Positions 9,989 through 19,431 are shown, counted from the first letter of the stretch. The stretch: 64,000 bases of DNA from DATJKD01 sp963834855 (GCA_963834855.1 CAWIDH010000034.1:1-64000); one strand, 5' to 3'. Translations and numbers: made by a program. Notes: generated from the letters alone by a model not told the origin.

Positions 9989-10870
9989 ATGCCCGTCCTG
10001 CAACTCACCGTCGAACTCGGGTCCTCCGATCCGACGCCGGTCGAGGACGCGCTCACGGGCCTCGGCGCGGTATCCGTAACCCTCCAGGATGCCGCCGACG
10101 ACCCGGTGCTCGAACCTGCGCCCGGTGAAACACCGCTGTGGCCCACGGTCCGCCTGCGTGCACTGTTTCACTCGGGGCTAGACCGCGTCGCGCTGCGGGC
10201 CAGCCTGGCCGCAGTGCTCCCGTCATCAGTGACGCTGCACTTCGAGGAGCTGGACGACCGCCCGTGGGAGCGCGAATGGCTGCGCGACTTCCGTCCGATG
10301 CGCTTCGGGCGCCGGCTCTGGGTGTGCCCGGCCGGCCAGCCGGCCGGTGACCCGGCGGCGGTCCGGGTGGACCTCGATCCCGGCCTCGCCTTCGGCACAG
10401 GGACCCACGCGACCACCGCCCTCTGTCTCGAGTGGCTCGACGGCCGCGACCTCGCCGGGCGCCGCCTCATCGACTACGGCTGCGGCTCCGGCATCCTGGC
10501 CATCGCCGCGCTCAAGCTCGGCGCCTCCGAAGCGGTCGCGTTCGACATCGACCCGCAAGCGCTGCTCGCCACGCATGAGAACGCCGAGCGCAACGGGGTC
10601 GCCGACCGCCTGCGGCTGGCGGCCGCGGTGCCCAGGGAGCCGGGATGCTGCGACCTGCTCGTGGCCAACATCCTGGCGGGGCCGCTGGCGGACCTCGCTG
10701 CGCATTTCGCCTTGTTGCTTCAGCCCAACGGGGACCTCGCGTTGAGCGGCCTGCTGCAGGACCAGGTCGACTGGGTCGCCGCGGCCTACCGCCCGTGGTT
10801 TATGATCGGCGCCACCGCGACGCGCGACGGCTGGGCCCTGCTCAGCGGCCGACGCGGACCTATAAGCTGA
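9989..10870 (+). CDS. prmA: ribosomal protein L11 methyltransferase
   Basis: SAM-dependent trimethylation of ribosomal protein L11, cytoplasmic. It is 293 aa with an N-terminal substrate-recognition domain and a class I methyltransferase fold: LDPGLAFGTGTHATT, the SAM loop DYGCGSGILAIAALKLGA and the catalytic-strand signature LLVANILAGPL. Position between accC and dusB matches the usual gammaproteobacterial cluster. Confidence 0.97.
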   Translation: MPVLQLTVELGSSDPTPVEDALTGLGAVSVTLQDAADDPVLEPAPGETPLWPTVRLRALFHSGLDRVALRASLAAVLPSSVTLHFEELDDRPWEREWLRDFRPMRFGRRLWVCPAGQPAGDPAAVRVDLDPGLAFGTGTHATTALCLEWLDGRDLAGRRLIDYGCGSGILAIAALKLGASEAVAFDIDPQALLATHENAERNGVADRLRLAAAVPREPGCCDLLVANILAGPLADLAAHFALLLQPNGDLALSGLLQDQVDWVAAAYRPWFMIGATATRDGWALLSGRRGPIS

Positions 10871-10875
10871 CCGGC

Positions 10876-12342
10876 ATGTTCTCCCAGTGTCCCAGTTGCA
10901 AGGCGCGATTTCGCGTGACGGCTGCCACGTTGCGCGCCGCGCACGGGAATGCCCGCTGCGGACGCTGCGGTCACAAGTTCGACGTGCTCGAACACCTGAC
11001 CGACGAGCTGCCGCCTCGGAGCGCGGCCGCACGTCCGGCGCCGGCCGCGGCCGAGGAACTCGCGGAAGCGGCTAAACCCGAGACCGTCTCGCAACCAGCG
11101 AAGCCGGCCACGGCCGAAGCGCCAGCGCAGGTTGTGATCTCGCCAGCCCCGTCGGCGGCGCCACCGTCCTTGACCACGGGGTCGCTGGCCGATGCGGAGG
11201 CGGACTTGATCAGCGTGGCCAACGCCGAACTGACGAGCGTGGTCGAGGGACTCGGCCCGGAGGACTACCACTTCTCGGCCGAGGATATCGAGAAGGTCTT
11301 CATCGATGCCCGGGATTGGCAGAAGCAATACGGCGGCAAGCCCACTCCCGGTTCCGACGAACCGGTTGCAGACCTCGAGTCGGAGCCGGCGAAGTTCGAG
11401 ATCGAAGAGCCCGAGCGCGTCGAGGACATCACGCTCGAGGGCTTCAAGGCCGACATCGAGAGCGACACCGGCGAATCCTTACACCTCGAGGCGGAGTTCG
11501 AGTACCTGGAGGACGAGGAGTACGACCTCGATTCGACCAGCCGACTCCGGACGCTCGAGGACGTGCCGGAGTCTGTCTATCCGGACGGCGAGGAGGACGA
11601 ATCACCGGTCCATCGCGCGCCGGTCGCAACGCCGCCGGCCGCAGCTGCGACGCACGCCGGCGCTGCGGCAGCGACGCGGGCAGCGCGCCCGGCCGAGGAG
11701 CCGATGCGTGCGGACCTGCGCACTTCGGCCGCCGAGCGATGGAGCGAGGCGCATCGCCGGAGGGAACCCGACGACCTGTCCGAACTCGACCTCGGCCGCA
11801 CGGTGCCGCCGCGCACCGCGCGCAGCAGCCAGCTGCTCGCGATCGGCAGTGTGCTGCTCGCGATCGCGCTGGGTGTTCAGCTGGCGCATTACTACCGCCA
11901 GGACATCGTCCGCCACCCGCAGGCGGGTCCCGCACTGCGCCGCGCTTATGCAGCGCTCGGTCAGCCGTTGTCACCCAACTGGGATCTGGACGCATTCGAA
12001 GTCAGGCAATGGGGCCCGACCGCGGACGTCGCGCCGGGCGAATCGCTCACCGTGCGAGCGAGCCTGACCAACCGTGCGGAGCATGCCCAACCCTACCCCT
12101 TGCTGCGGCTCGAATTCGAGGACCGGTTCGGCGAGGCTGTCGCGCGGCGCGATTTCGCGCCCGCCGAGTACCTGAAGAGCCCGCCGCAGGCGTTGCGGCA
12201 GATGAACGCGGGCGAATCGACCGAAGCCGAGCTGTCCGTGATCGCACCGGGCGCGGATGCCGTCGGCTACCGGCTCGACGTCTGTCTGCGCGAGGACACG
12301 GGGCCGGTCCGTTGCGCGCATGGGCAAGGCGCCGCGCCGTGA
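10876..12342 (+). CDS. zinc-ribbon and DUF3426 membrane protein
   Basis: Protein of unknown function found next to prmA in many proteobacteria. It is 488 aa. The N-terminus is a four-cysteine MJ0042-type zinc ribbon (CPSCKARF ... CGRCGHKF). A long low-complexity, acidic middle (about 50-330) leads to a single membrane segment (SSQLLAIGSVLLAIALGVQL) near residue 320 and a C-terminal DUF3426 beta domain with LTNRAEHAQPYPLLRLEFED. The stop overlaps the dusB start as GTGA. Confidence 0.85.
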   Translation: MFSQCPSCKARFRVTAATLRAAHGNARCGRCGHKFDVLEHLTDELPPRSAAARPAPAAAEELAEAAKPETVSQPAKPATAEAPAQVVISPAPSAAPPSLTTGSLADAEADLISVANAELTSVVEGLGPEDYHFSAEDIEKVFIDARDWQKQYGGKPTPGSDEPVADLESEPAKFEIEEPERVEDITLEGFKADIESDTGESLHLEAEFEYLEDEEYDLDSTSRLRTLEDVPESVYPDGEEDESPVHRAPVATPPAAAATHAGAAAATRAARPAEEPMRADLRTSAAERWSEAHRRREPDDLSELDLGRTVPPRTARSSQLLAIGSVLLAIALGVQLAHYYRQDIVRHPQAGPALRRAYAALGQPLSPNWDLDAFEVRQWGPTADVAPGESLTVRASLTNRAEHAQPYPLLRLEFEDRFGEAVARRDFAPAEYLKSPPQALRQMNAGESTEAELSVIAPGADAVGYRLDVCLREDTGPVRCAHGQGAAP

Positions 12343-13328
12343 CGCAGATCGGACCGTATCGCCTGAGCGGCCGCGTGATCCTCGCGCCGATGGCGGGCGT
12401 CACCGACCTGCCCTTCCGCCGCCTGTGCCGGCGGATGGGCGCCGCGCTCGCGGCGGGAGAGATGCTCTCCGCCGACGAACGGTTGTGGGACACCGACCTG
12501 TCGCGCCGCCGCCGCGATCACACGGGAGAGCCCGAGCCGCGTGTCGTGCAGATCGCGGGCGGCGAACCCGCGATGATGGCTGACGCCGCGCGCCGCAATG
12601 TCGATGGCGGCGCGCAGGTCATCGACATCAACATGGGATGCCCGGCGAAGAAGGTCTGCAATCGCGACGCCGGTTCCGCGCTGCTGCGCGACGAGGGCCT
12701 GGTCGCCCGCATCCTCGCCGCCGTGGTCTCCGCGGTGGCCGTGCCGGTGACGCTCAAGATCCGGACGGGTTGGGACGCGAACTCGCGCAATGCCGCACGG
12801 ATCGCGCACATCGCCGAGCAGTCCGGCATCGCTGCGCTCGCCGTCCACGGGCGCACGCGCGCCTGCCGCTTCGAAGGCGAGGCCGAATATCGGACGATTG
12901 CGGAAGTCAAGCAGCACGTGCGGATTCCGCTGTTCGCGAACGGCGACATCGACTCGCCGGAGAAGGCCTGGCGCGTGATGCGGTGCAGCGGCGCCGACGG
13001 CGTGATGATCGGCCGCGCCGCGCAAGGCCGGCCGTGGATCTTCCGCGAGATCGAGGCGCGCCTCGCGGGTGACGATGCGCCACCGACGCCTCGCGCCGTC
13101 GAAGTTGGTGCTATCATGCGCGCCCATTTGCGCGAGCTGTACGCCTTCTATGGGGAGGCGGCCGGGGTCAGGATCGCGCGCAAACACATCGGATGGTATT
13201 GCCGGGATCGCGCAGACGCGCAGCTCTTTCGTCAATCCGTGATGCAGGCGGCGACGGCCGCGACGCAGCTGGCACTGGTGCGGGATTATTTCGACGCACT
13301 GGGCGAGACGTCCGCGGCGGCGGCCTGA
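12339..13328 (+). CDS. dusB: tRNA-dihydrouridine synthase DusB
   Basis: FMN enzyme that reduces specific uridines in tRNA. GTG start chosen because it overlaps the preceding stop by 4 bp and gives the family N-terminus TQIGPYRLSGRVILAPMAGVTD; 329 aa is the normal size. NMGCPAKKVCNRDAGS contains the catalytic Cys; LKIRTGW, VHGRTR and FANGDIDS line the FMN/substrate site. The dusB-fis order is conserved in gammaproteobacteria. Confidence 0.97.
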   Translation: MTQIGPYRLSGRVILAPMAGVTDLPFRRLCRRMGAALAAGEMLSADERLWDTDLSRRRRDHTGEPEPRVVQIAGGEPAMMADAARRNVDGGAQVIDINMGCPAKKVCNRDAGSALLRDEGLVARILAAVVSAVAVPVTLKIRTGWDANSRNAARIAHIAEQSGIAALAVHGRTRACRFEGEAEYRTIAEVKQHVRIPLFANGDIDSPEKAWRVMRCSGADGVMIGRAAQGRPWIFREIEARLAGDDAPPTPRAVEVGAIMRAHLRELYAFYGEAAGVRIARKHIGWYCRDRADAQLFRQSVMQAATAATQLALVRDYFDALGETSAAAA

Positions 13329-13358
13329 GTACACGATCGGAATCGGGGGTCGGTGCCA

Positions 13359-13655
13359 ATGGCGCCACGCAAGAAAACGAAGACACGACGTGAAGCGGCG
13401 CGTGCCGCGAACATCAACGGGCGCAGCGTGCCGCTGCGCACCCACACCGAGCAGGCGCTCGACAGCTATTTCACCAGCCTGAACGGCCATCGGCCGGGGC
13501 AGCTCTACGACCTGGTGATGCGCGAGGTCGAGGAACCGCTGTTCCGGGCGGTGCTCGGCTACGCCGAAGGCAACCAGAGCCGCGCTGCGGACATCCTCGG
13601 CATCAACCGCGGCACCTTGCGCAAGAAGCTCAAGAGCTACGGCATTTCCGGCTGA
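13359..13655 (+). CDS. fis: Fis family DNA-binding protein
   Basis: Small nucleoid protein and transcription regulator. Start ATG 13359 chosen over the in-frame GTG 13353 because GGGGG at 13345-13349 is then properly spaced; 98 aa. The C-terminal helix-turn-helix is clear: GNQSRAADILGINRGTLRKK. It follows dusB by 30 bp, the conserved dusB-fis operon. The N-terminus is strongly basic (MAPRKKTKTRREAARA). Confidence 0.95.
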   Translation: MAPRKKTKTRREAARAANINGRSVPLRTHTEQALDSYFTSLNGHRPGQLYDLVMREVEEPLFRAVLGYAEGNQSRAADILGINRGTLRKKLKSYGISG

Positions 13656-13679
13656 GCTCAGTGCTCGCCGCAGTTGACC

Positions 13680-13703
13680 GCGCCCGCCACAGCCGGCGGG
13701 CGC
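13680..13703. other. GC-rich hairpin between fis and purH
   Basis: GCGCCCGCC and GGCGGGCGC form a 9-bp stem with a 6-base loop, 24 bp after the fis stop. No T-run follows, so it may be a weak or Rho-assisted terminator, or part of the purH leader. Confidence 0.4.
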
Positions 13704-13731
13704 GCACGATCGTTGCAGAAAGGGACCCATC

Positions 13732-15294
13732 GTGACCGTACCCATACGTCGCGCGCTCCTGAGCGTGTCCAGCAAGGAAGGCCTGGTCGACTTCGCACGC
13801 GGCCTGCGCGAGCGCGGGGTGACGCTGCTGTCCACGGGCGGCACCGCGGCGCTCTTGCGCGCGGACGGCGTGGAGGTCGACGACGTGTCGAGCGTGACCG
13901 GGTTTCCCGAGATCATGGACGGCCGGGTCAAGACGCTGCACCCGATGATCCACGGTGCACTGCTCGGGCGGCGCGGCATCGACGACGGCGTCATGCAGCA
14001 GCACGGCATCCAGCCGATCGACCTGGTCGCCGTGAACCTGTACCCGTTTGCCGCGACCGTGGCCAAGCCGGGCTGCAGCTTCGAGGAGGCGATCGAGAAC
14101 ATCGACGTAGGCGGGCCGGCGATGGTACGTGCCGCCGCGAAGAACCACGACCGGGTCACGGTGATCGTCGACCCGCTCGACTATGGCACCGTGCTCGCCG
14201 AGATCGACCGCGGCAACGGTGCAGTGTCCGCCGATACGCGGCTCCGTCTCGCCGCCAAGGCCTACGCGCACACGGCGCAGTACGACGCCGCGGTGGCGGC
14301 CTGGCTCGACGGCGAGGTACGCGGCACGGCTCCCGAGTTTCCCGAGCTGCTGTCGCTGCAGTTCCGCAAGCGCCTGGACCTGCGCTACGGCGAGAACCCG
14401 CACCAGCAGGCGGCGTTCTACGTCGCCGGTGATGTGCAGGGAGCGGGCACGGGCTCGGCCTCGCAGCTGCAGGGCAGGGAGCTGTCGTACAACAACGTCG
14501 CGGATGCCGACACCGCGTTCGAGTGCGTGCGCCAGTTCGCGTCGCCCGCCTGCGTGATCGTCAAGCACGCGAATCCCGCTGGCGTCGCCGTCGCCGCGAG
14601 CCTGCGCGAGGCCTATGACCGGGCCTTCCGCACCGATCCCACGTCGGCCTTCGGCGGGATCATCGCGTTCAACCAGCCGCTCGACGGCGCGACGGCGCGC
14701 GCGGTTCTCGAGCGGCAGTTCGTCGAGCTCCTGATCGTGCCGGCCGCCGATGCCGAGGCGCGCGAGGCCTGCGCGCGCAAGGACAACGTCCGGCTGCTGG
14801 TGACCGGAGGGCTCGCGCCGAGTAACTCGCGCTTCGATCTCAGGAGCGTGATCGGCGGCCTCCTGGTGCAGACGCGCGACACCGGCATGGTCGCGCGCGA
14901 GGCCCTGCAGGTGGTGACGAAACGCGCACCGACGCACGAGGAGCTCGACGACCTGATGTTCGCCTGGCAGGTGTGCAAGTTCGTCAAGTCCAACGCCATC
15001 GTGTTCGCGCGCGACCGCGCCACGGTCGGCATCGGCGCCGGGCAGATGAGCCGTGTCGTGAGCTGCCGGATCGCCGGCATGAAGGCGCGCGACGAAGGGA
15101 TCGACCCGACCGGTGCGGTGATGGCCTCGGACGCGTTCTTCCCGTTCCGCGACGGCATCGACGCGGCGGCGCTGCAGGGGATCACCGCCGTCATCCAGCC
15201 GGGCGGCTCGCGACGCGACGCCGAGGTCATCGCGGCGGCCGACGAGCACGAGCTTGCGATGGTCTTTACCGGCATGCGCCATTTCCGCCATTGA
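13732..15294 (+). CDS. purH: bifunctional AICAR transformylase / IMP cyclohydrolase
   Basis: Last two steps of de novo IMP synthesis, cytoplasmic. The 520-aa protein uses a GTG start preceded by GAAAGGGA. N-terminal MGS-like cyclohydrolase domain: LLSVSSKEGLVDFARGL, STGGTAALLR, MDGRVKTLHP. C-terminal transformylase domain: LRYGENPHQQAAFY, VKHANPAGVAVA, and the end TGMRHFRH. Its stop overlaps purD by TTGA. Confidence 0.98.
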   Translation: MTVPIRRALLSVSSKEGLVDFARGLRERGVTLLSTGGTAALLRADGVEVDDVSSVTGFPEIMDGRVKTLHPMIHGALLGRRGIDDGVMQQHGIQPIDLVAVNLYPFAATVAKPGCSFEEAIENIDVGGPAMVRAAAKNHDRVTVIVDPLDYGTVLAEIDRGNGAVSADTRLRLAAKAYAHTAQYDAAVAAWLDGEVRGTAPEFPELLSLQFRKRLDLRYGENPHQQAAFYVAGDVQGAGTGSASQLQGRELSYNNVADADTAFECVRQFASPACVIVKHANPAGVAVAASLREAYDRAFRTDPTSAFGGIIAFNQPLDGATARAVLERQFVELLIVPAADAEAREACARKDNVRLLVTGGLAPSNSRFDLRSVIGGLLVQTRDTGMVAREALQVVTKRAPTHEELDDLMFAWQVCKFVKSNAIVFARDRATVGIGAGQMSRVVSCRIAGMKARDEGIDPTGAVMASDAFFPFRDGIDAAALQGITAVIQPGGSRRDAEVIAAADEHELAMVFTGMRHFRH

Positions 15295-16604
15295 GCAAGC
15301 GCGTCCTCATCGTCGGTGGCGGCGGCCGCGAGCACGCGCTCGCCTGGAAGGTCGCGCAGTCGCCGCGTGTGAGCCAGGTGTACGTGGCACCCGGCAACGC
15401 GGGCACGGCGCTCGAGCCGCGTACGCGCAATGTCGATGTCGCTGCGGACGACGTGGCGGGTCTCGTGCGCCTGGCGCGCGACGAGCGGATCGACCTCACG
15501 ATCGTCGGGCCCGAAGCGCCGCTGGTGCTGGGGATCACCGATGCCTTCGCCGCCGCCGGTCTGCGCTGCTTCGGCCCGGTCAAGGCCGCTGCCCGGCTCG
15601 AGGGCTCGAAGGCGTATAGCAAGGAGTTCCTGACTCGCCACGGGATTCCGACCGCAGCCTACGCGACATTCACTCATGCGAGCTTCGATGCCGCGTGGGT
15701 GCTGGCGCAGCGCGCACCGCTGGTGGTAAAGGCCGACGGCCTGGCGGGCGGCAAGGGCGTGGTGATCTGCGAGTCGGGCGCGGACGCCGTGGCGACGGCG
15801 CAGGCGATGTTCGCCGGTCGGTTCGGACCGGCCGGGGAGCGTGTCGTCGTCGAGGAGTTTCTCGAGGGTGAGGAGGCGAGCTTCATCGCCATGGTCGATG
15901 GACGGCACGTACTGCCGCTCGCGACCTCGCAGGATCACAAGCGCCTGCGCGACGGCGATCTCGGGCCGAACACCGGCGGGATGGGTGCGTATTCACCAGC
16001 TCCGGTAGTAACGCCCGCCATCCATGAGCGCGTGATGCGCGAAGTGATGTGGCCGACCCTGCGCGGCCTGGCCGCCGAGGGCACGCCCTACGTCGGCTTC
16101 CTCTACGCGGGGTTGATGATCGGGGCGGACGGACGGCCCGCGGTGCTCGAGTTCAATTGTCGCTTCGGCGACCCGGAGACGCAGCCGATCATGATGCGGC
16201 TGCGCTCCGACCTGACCGAGCTCGTGGATGCCGCGCTCGACGGCCGGCTTGCGGACACCCGCATCGAGTGGGACCCGCGCGCCGCGGTCGGGGTGGTGCT
16301 CGCGGCGTCCGGTTACCCGGACACCGTGCGCAAGGGCGACGCGATCCACGGCCTCGGCGCCGTCGAACAGCTGCCCGGCAAAGTATTTCACGGCGGCACG
16401 GCGCAACGCGGCGGCGAGGTCATCGTCAGCGGCGGCCGCGTGCTGTGCGCGGTCGGGATCGGCGCCGATATTCGCGCGGCGCAGTCGGACGCCTATGCTC
16501 TCGTCAGCTCGCTGGGGTTCGAAGGCATGCAGTTCCGCCGGGACATCGGCTTCCGCGCGATCGCGCGCGAAGGCAAAAATTGGCTCGGAGCTGATTTTTC
16601 TTGA
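15291..16604 (+). CDS. purD: phosphoribosylamine-glycine ligase
   Basis: Second step of purine synthesis (GAR synthetase, ATP-grasp). TTG start chosen because it overlaps the purH stop by 4 bp and yields the family N-terminus SKRVLIVGGGGREHALAWK; 437 aa. Further motifs: KADGLAGGKGVV, SQDHKRLRDGDLGPNTGGMGAY, LEFNCRFGDPETQ. The last residues (NWLGADFS) are encoded by a copy of the dispersed palindrome, which therefore sets the end of the protein. Confidence 0.97.
   Translation: MSKRVLIVGGGGREHALAWKVAQSPRVSQVYVAPGNAGTALEPRTRNVDVAADDVAGLVRLARDERIDLTIVGPEAPLVLGITDAFAAAGLRCFGPVKAAARLEGSKAYSKEFLTRHGIPTAAYATFTHASFDAAWVLAQRAPLVVKADGLAGGKGVVICESGADAVATAQAMFAGRFGPAGERVVVEEFLEGEEASFIAMVDGRHVLPLATSQDHKRLRDGDLGPNTGGMGAYSPAPVVTPAIHERVMREVMWPTLRGLAAEGTPYVGFLYAGLMIGADGRPAVLEFNCRFGDPETQPIMMRLRSDLTELVDAALDGRLADTRIEWDPRAAVGVVLAASGYPDTVRKGDAIHGLGAVEQLPGKVFHGGTAQRGGEVIVSGGRVLCAVGIGADIRAAQSDAYALVSSLGFEGMQFRRDIGFRAIAREGKNWLGADFS
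16575..16599. repeat. dispersed palindrome, copy 3 (end of purD)
   Basis: AAAAATTGGCTC-G-GAGCTGATTTTT, with two G:T pairs in the 12-bp stem. It overlaps the last codons of purD and stands between purD and the convergent EamA gene, only 14 bp apart. With an A-run before and a T-run after, it could serve as a bidirectional terminator here. Confidence 0.75.
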
Positions 16605-16618
16605 TATTCGAATTCCGG

Positions 16619-17503
16619 CTACGGATGGCCGCCGTCGGCAGGGGCCTGCGAGCGGCGCTCCCGCGCGATGAGATAGAGCCCCGCGCCGATCACGACGGCG
16701 CCACCCGCGAGCGTGAGCACGCCGGGCAATACGTTCCATACCGCGAGATCAAGCAACACGCCCCACAGCAACGCCGTGTACTCGAAGGGCGCGACCACTG
16801 ATGCCGGCGCGTTGCGGAACGCCTCGGTGATCAGCAGCTGAGCCACGGTGCCCAGGACGCCGATGCCGACCAGCAACGGCAGGTCGGACAGCTGCATCGG
16901 CTGCCAGCCCGGGAATGCCACAAGGCCGGCGCCAACGCTGAGAAACACCGTGTAATGGAAGACCAGGCTCTCGGTTGTCTCGGTCCGCGACAGCACGCGC
17001 AGCGCGATCGCGCTCACCGCGTAGCAGACCGCGGCCAGGAGCGCTGCGAGGCCGCCGATGGTTGCCCAACCGGCCCCGGTTGGCCGCAGCATGACGATCA
17101 CGCCGCCGAGCCCCACCGCGATGGCCGCCCATTGGCCTGCGGTCACTTTCTCGTGGAGCAGCGGCACCGACAGCGCAGCGATGAAGAGCGGCGCGCACAT
17201 GAAGATCGAGTAGGTGTCCGCCAGCGAGAGCCGCTGCACGGCGAATATGAACGACCAGAGCATCACGACGCCGATCGCGGCACGCGCGACGTGCCAGTGC
17301 CAGTGCGCCGGCCTGAGACGATGCCACCGGCCGCGGACCAGGAACGGCAGCAGCAGGAACGGCAGCGAGGCGAGCCCGCGCAGCGTCGTGACCTGCATCG
17401 GCGGATAGTCCGCGGCCAGGAGCTTGAGCAGCGCGTCCATGCCCGAGAACAGCGCCACCGCACCGATCATCGCCGCGATGCCCTTGGCGCGGCGGTCGGT
17501 CAC
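16619..17503 (-). CDS. EamA-family (DMT) transporter
   Basis: Inner-membrane transporter of the drug/metabolite superfamily, substrate unknown. It is 294 aa with about ten hydrophobic segments in two repeated EamA halves; the first begins AAMIGAVALFSGMDALLKLL, the second near AALLAAVCYAVSAIALRVL. The C-terminus is charged and cytoplasmic. Convergent with purD; 177 bp separates it from rho. Confidence 0.88.
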   Translation of the reverse strand: MTDRRAKGIAAMIGAVALFSGMDALLKLLAADYPPMQVTTLRGLASLPFLLLPFLVRGRWHRLRPAHWHWHVARAAIGVVMLWSFIFAVQRLSLADTYSIFMCAPLFIAALSVPLLHEKVTAGQWAAIAVGLGGVIVMLRPTGAGWATIGGLAALLAAVCYAVSAIALRVLSRTETTESLVFHYTVFLSVGAGLVAFPGWQPMQLSDLPLLVGIGVLGTVAQLLITEAFRNAPASVVAPFEYTALLWGVLLDLAVWNVLPGVLTLAGGAVVIGAGLYLIARERRSQAPADGGHP

Positions 17504-17680
17504 TTCGAGTTCGGGTCCCGGCGGTCGAGCGTGGCGCGGAAGCCCGGCTCCGAGCGTGGCGGAGCAGAGAGGGTCGCGTTGCGGTCAGGTCCGCGACCTC
17601 GATCTGCCTCACGTCGCTGCGCATGTGGCCCGTCAGCCGCGACCTACAGCCGGTGCTTGGGGCGCCAGCTGAATCTCGGC

Positions 17681-19108
17681 TCAGCGCTTCATCGCGTCGA
17701 AAAATTCCGCGTTGGCCTTGGTATCCCGCATCTTGTCGATGAGGAACTCGGCCGCCGCGAGCTCGTCCATGGGGTGCAGGAGCTTGCGGAGGATCCAGAT
17801 CTTCTGCAGCTCGTCGGTCTGCGTGATGAGTTCCTCGCGCCGCGTGCCGGAGCGGTTGATATTGAATGCCGGGTAGACGCGCTTCTCGGCGATGCGACGG
17901 TCGAGGTGGATCTCGCTGTTGCCGGTGCCCTTGAACTCCTCGTAGATCACGTCGTCCATGCGCGATCCGGTGTCGATCAACGCCGTCGCGAGGATCGTGA
18001 GCGAGCCGCCCTCCTCGATGTTGCGCGCTGCGCCGAAGAACCGCTTCGGCCGCTGCAGCGCGTTCGCGTCTACACCGCCCGTGAGCACCTTGCCGGAGCT
18101 CGGCACGACGGTGTTGTAGGCCCGCGCGAGCCGGGTGATCGAGTCGAGCAGGATCACGACGTCGCGCTTGTGCTCGACCAGGCGCTTGGCCTTCTCGATG
18201 ACCATCTCGGCGACCTGCACGTGGCGGCTCGCCGGCTCGTCGAAGGTCGAGGAGACGACCTCGCCGCGCACGGTGCGCGTCATCTCGGTGACTTCCTCGG
18301 GACGCTCGTCGATCAGCAGCACGATCAGGTACACCTCGGGGTGGTTGGCCGTGATCGAGTTGGCGATGTTCTGCAGCAGCATCGTCTTGCCGGCCTTGGG
18401 CGGCGAGACGATCAGTCCGCGCTGGCCCTTTCCGAGCGGCGCGATGAGGTCGATCATGCGCGCGGTCAGGTCCTCCGTGCTGCCGGTCCCGCGCTCGAGC
18501 TTCAGCCGCTTGGTCGGGTGCAGCGGCGTCAGGTTCTCGAACAGCACCTTGCTGCGTGCGTTCTCGGGCGAATCGAAGTTGATCTGGCCGACCTTCAGCA
18601 GCGCGAAGTAGCGCTCGCCGTCCTTGGGCGGGCGGATGAGGCCCGAGATCGTGTCGCCCGTGCGCAGGTTGAAGCGACGGATCTGCGAAGGGCTGACGTA
18701 GATGTCGTCGGGGCCCGCGAGGTAGGAACCCTCGGCGGAGCGCAGGAACCCGAAGCCGTCCTGCAGGATCTCGAGCACGCCGTCGCCGTAGATGTCTTCG
18801 CCGTTGCGCGCGTGGGCCTTGAGGATGGCGAAGATGATGTCCTGCTTGCGCGACCGGGCCAGGTTCTCGAGCCCGACCTGCTGGGCGACCTTCAGCACTT
18901 CGGAGACCGGCTTGAGCTTGAGCTCGGTCAGGTTCATCGACGTCCGGCTGGCTTCGAGCTCGGCCGGACTGATGACGTCGAGGTCCTCGCCGTCCATGTA
19001 GTCGTCGGGTGGCAGCTCGTCCTGCCGCGGGCCGCGATTGCCGTCCGGTCCGCCGCGCCCGCGCTTGTTGGGCCGGTTGCGGCCCTGGTTGCCGAGGTAA
19101 CCCCTCAC
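17681..19108 (-). CDS. rho: transcription termination factor Rho
   Basis: Hexameric RNA-dependent ATPase that ends transcription. The conserved part starts at MNLTELKLKPVSEV and is easily recognised: DGFGFLRS and DIYVSPSQIRRF (RNA-binding), PPKAGKTML (Walker A), LIDERPEEV (Walker B) and GGVDANAL. I place the start at GTG 19108, which overlaps the trxA stop as GTGA, giving 475 aa. This adds about 56 residues before MNLTEL, rich in Arg, Gly, Asn and Asp. Starting at an internal ATG would give the size usual in gammaproteobacteria. trxA-rho next to rhlB is a conserved arrangement. Confidence 0.96.
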   Translation of the reverse strand: MRGYLGNQGRNRPNKRGRGGPDGNRGPRQDELPPDDYMDGEDLDVISPAELEASRTSMNLTELKLKPVSEVLKVAQQVGLENLARSRKQDIIFAILKAHARNGEDIYGDGVLEILQDGFGFLRSAEGSYLAGPDDIYVSPSQIRRFNLRTGDTISGLIRPPKDGERYFALLKVGQINFDSPENARSKVLFENLTPLHPTKRLKLERGTGSTEDLTARMIDLIAPLGKGQRGLIVSPPKAGKTMLLQNIANSITANHPEVYLIVLLIDERPEEVTEMTRTVRGEVVSSTFDEPASRHVQVAEMVIEKAKRLVEHKRDVVILLDSITRLARAYNTVVPSSGKVLTGGVDANALQRPKRFFGAARNIEEGGSLTILATALIDTGSRMDDVIYEEFKGTGNSEIHLDRRIAEKRVYPAFNINRSGTRREELITQTDELQKIWILRKLLHPMDELAAAEFLIDKMRDTKANAEFFDAMKR

Positions 19109-19431
19109 AGCTTGCCGTCCAGGAACGTAGACAACTCGGCCTTGCGGACCGCGCCGATCTTCTGGCCCTCCGCCTTGCCGCCCTTGAACAGGATCAGCGT
19201 TGGGATTCCCCGGACGCTGAACTTCATTGGGGTTTTCGGATTCTCGTCGACGTTGATCTTCGCGACTGTCACCTTGCCGGCGTACTCCGTCGCGATCTCG
19301 TCGAGGATCGGGGCGATCATCTTGCATGGGCCACACCACTCCGCCCAGAAATCGAGCAGCACCGGCTGCGGCGACTTGAGGACCTGTTCTTCGAAATTGG
19401 CATCAGTGACATGAACGATCTGCTGGCTCAC
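19105..19431 (-). CDS. trxA: thioredoxin 1
   Basis: Cytoplasmic disulfide reductase; also the likely electron donor to DsbD. It is 108 aa, with WCGPC at residues 32-36, DFWAEW before it, and the cis-Pro loop RGIPTLILF. It lies immediately upstream of rho on the minus strand with a 4-bp overlap. Confidence 0.98.
   Translation of the reverse strand: MSQQIVHVTDANFEEQVLKSPQPVLLDFWAEWCGPCKMIAPILDEIATEYAGKVTVAKINVDENPKTPMKFSVRGIPTLILFKGGKAEGQKIGAVRKAELSTFLDGKL

Noticed and set aside
13700..13716. PurR operator before purH (CACGATCGTTG region)
   Set aside because: Only the centre is palindromic; the outer positions of the PurR consensus are not matched.
16955..19414. 819-codon open frame opposite the EamA, rho and trxA genes
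   Set aside because: Spans three real genes antisense and has no domain; shadow only.
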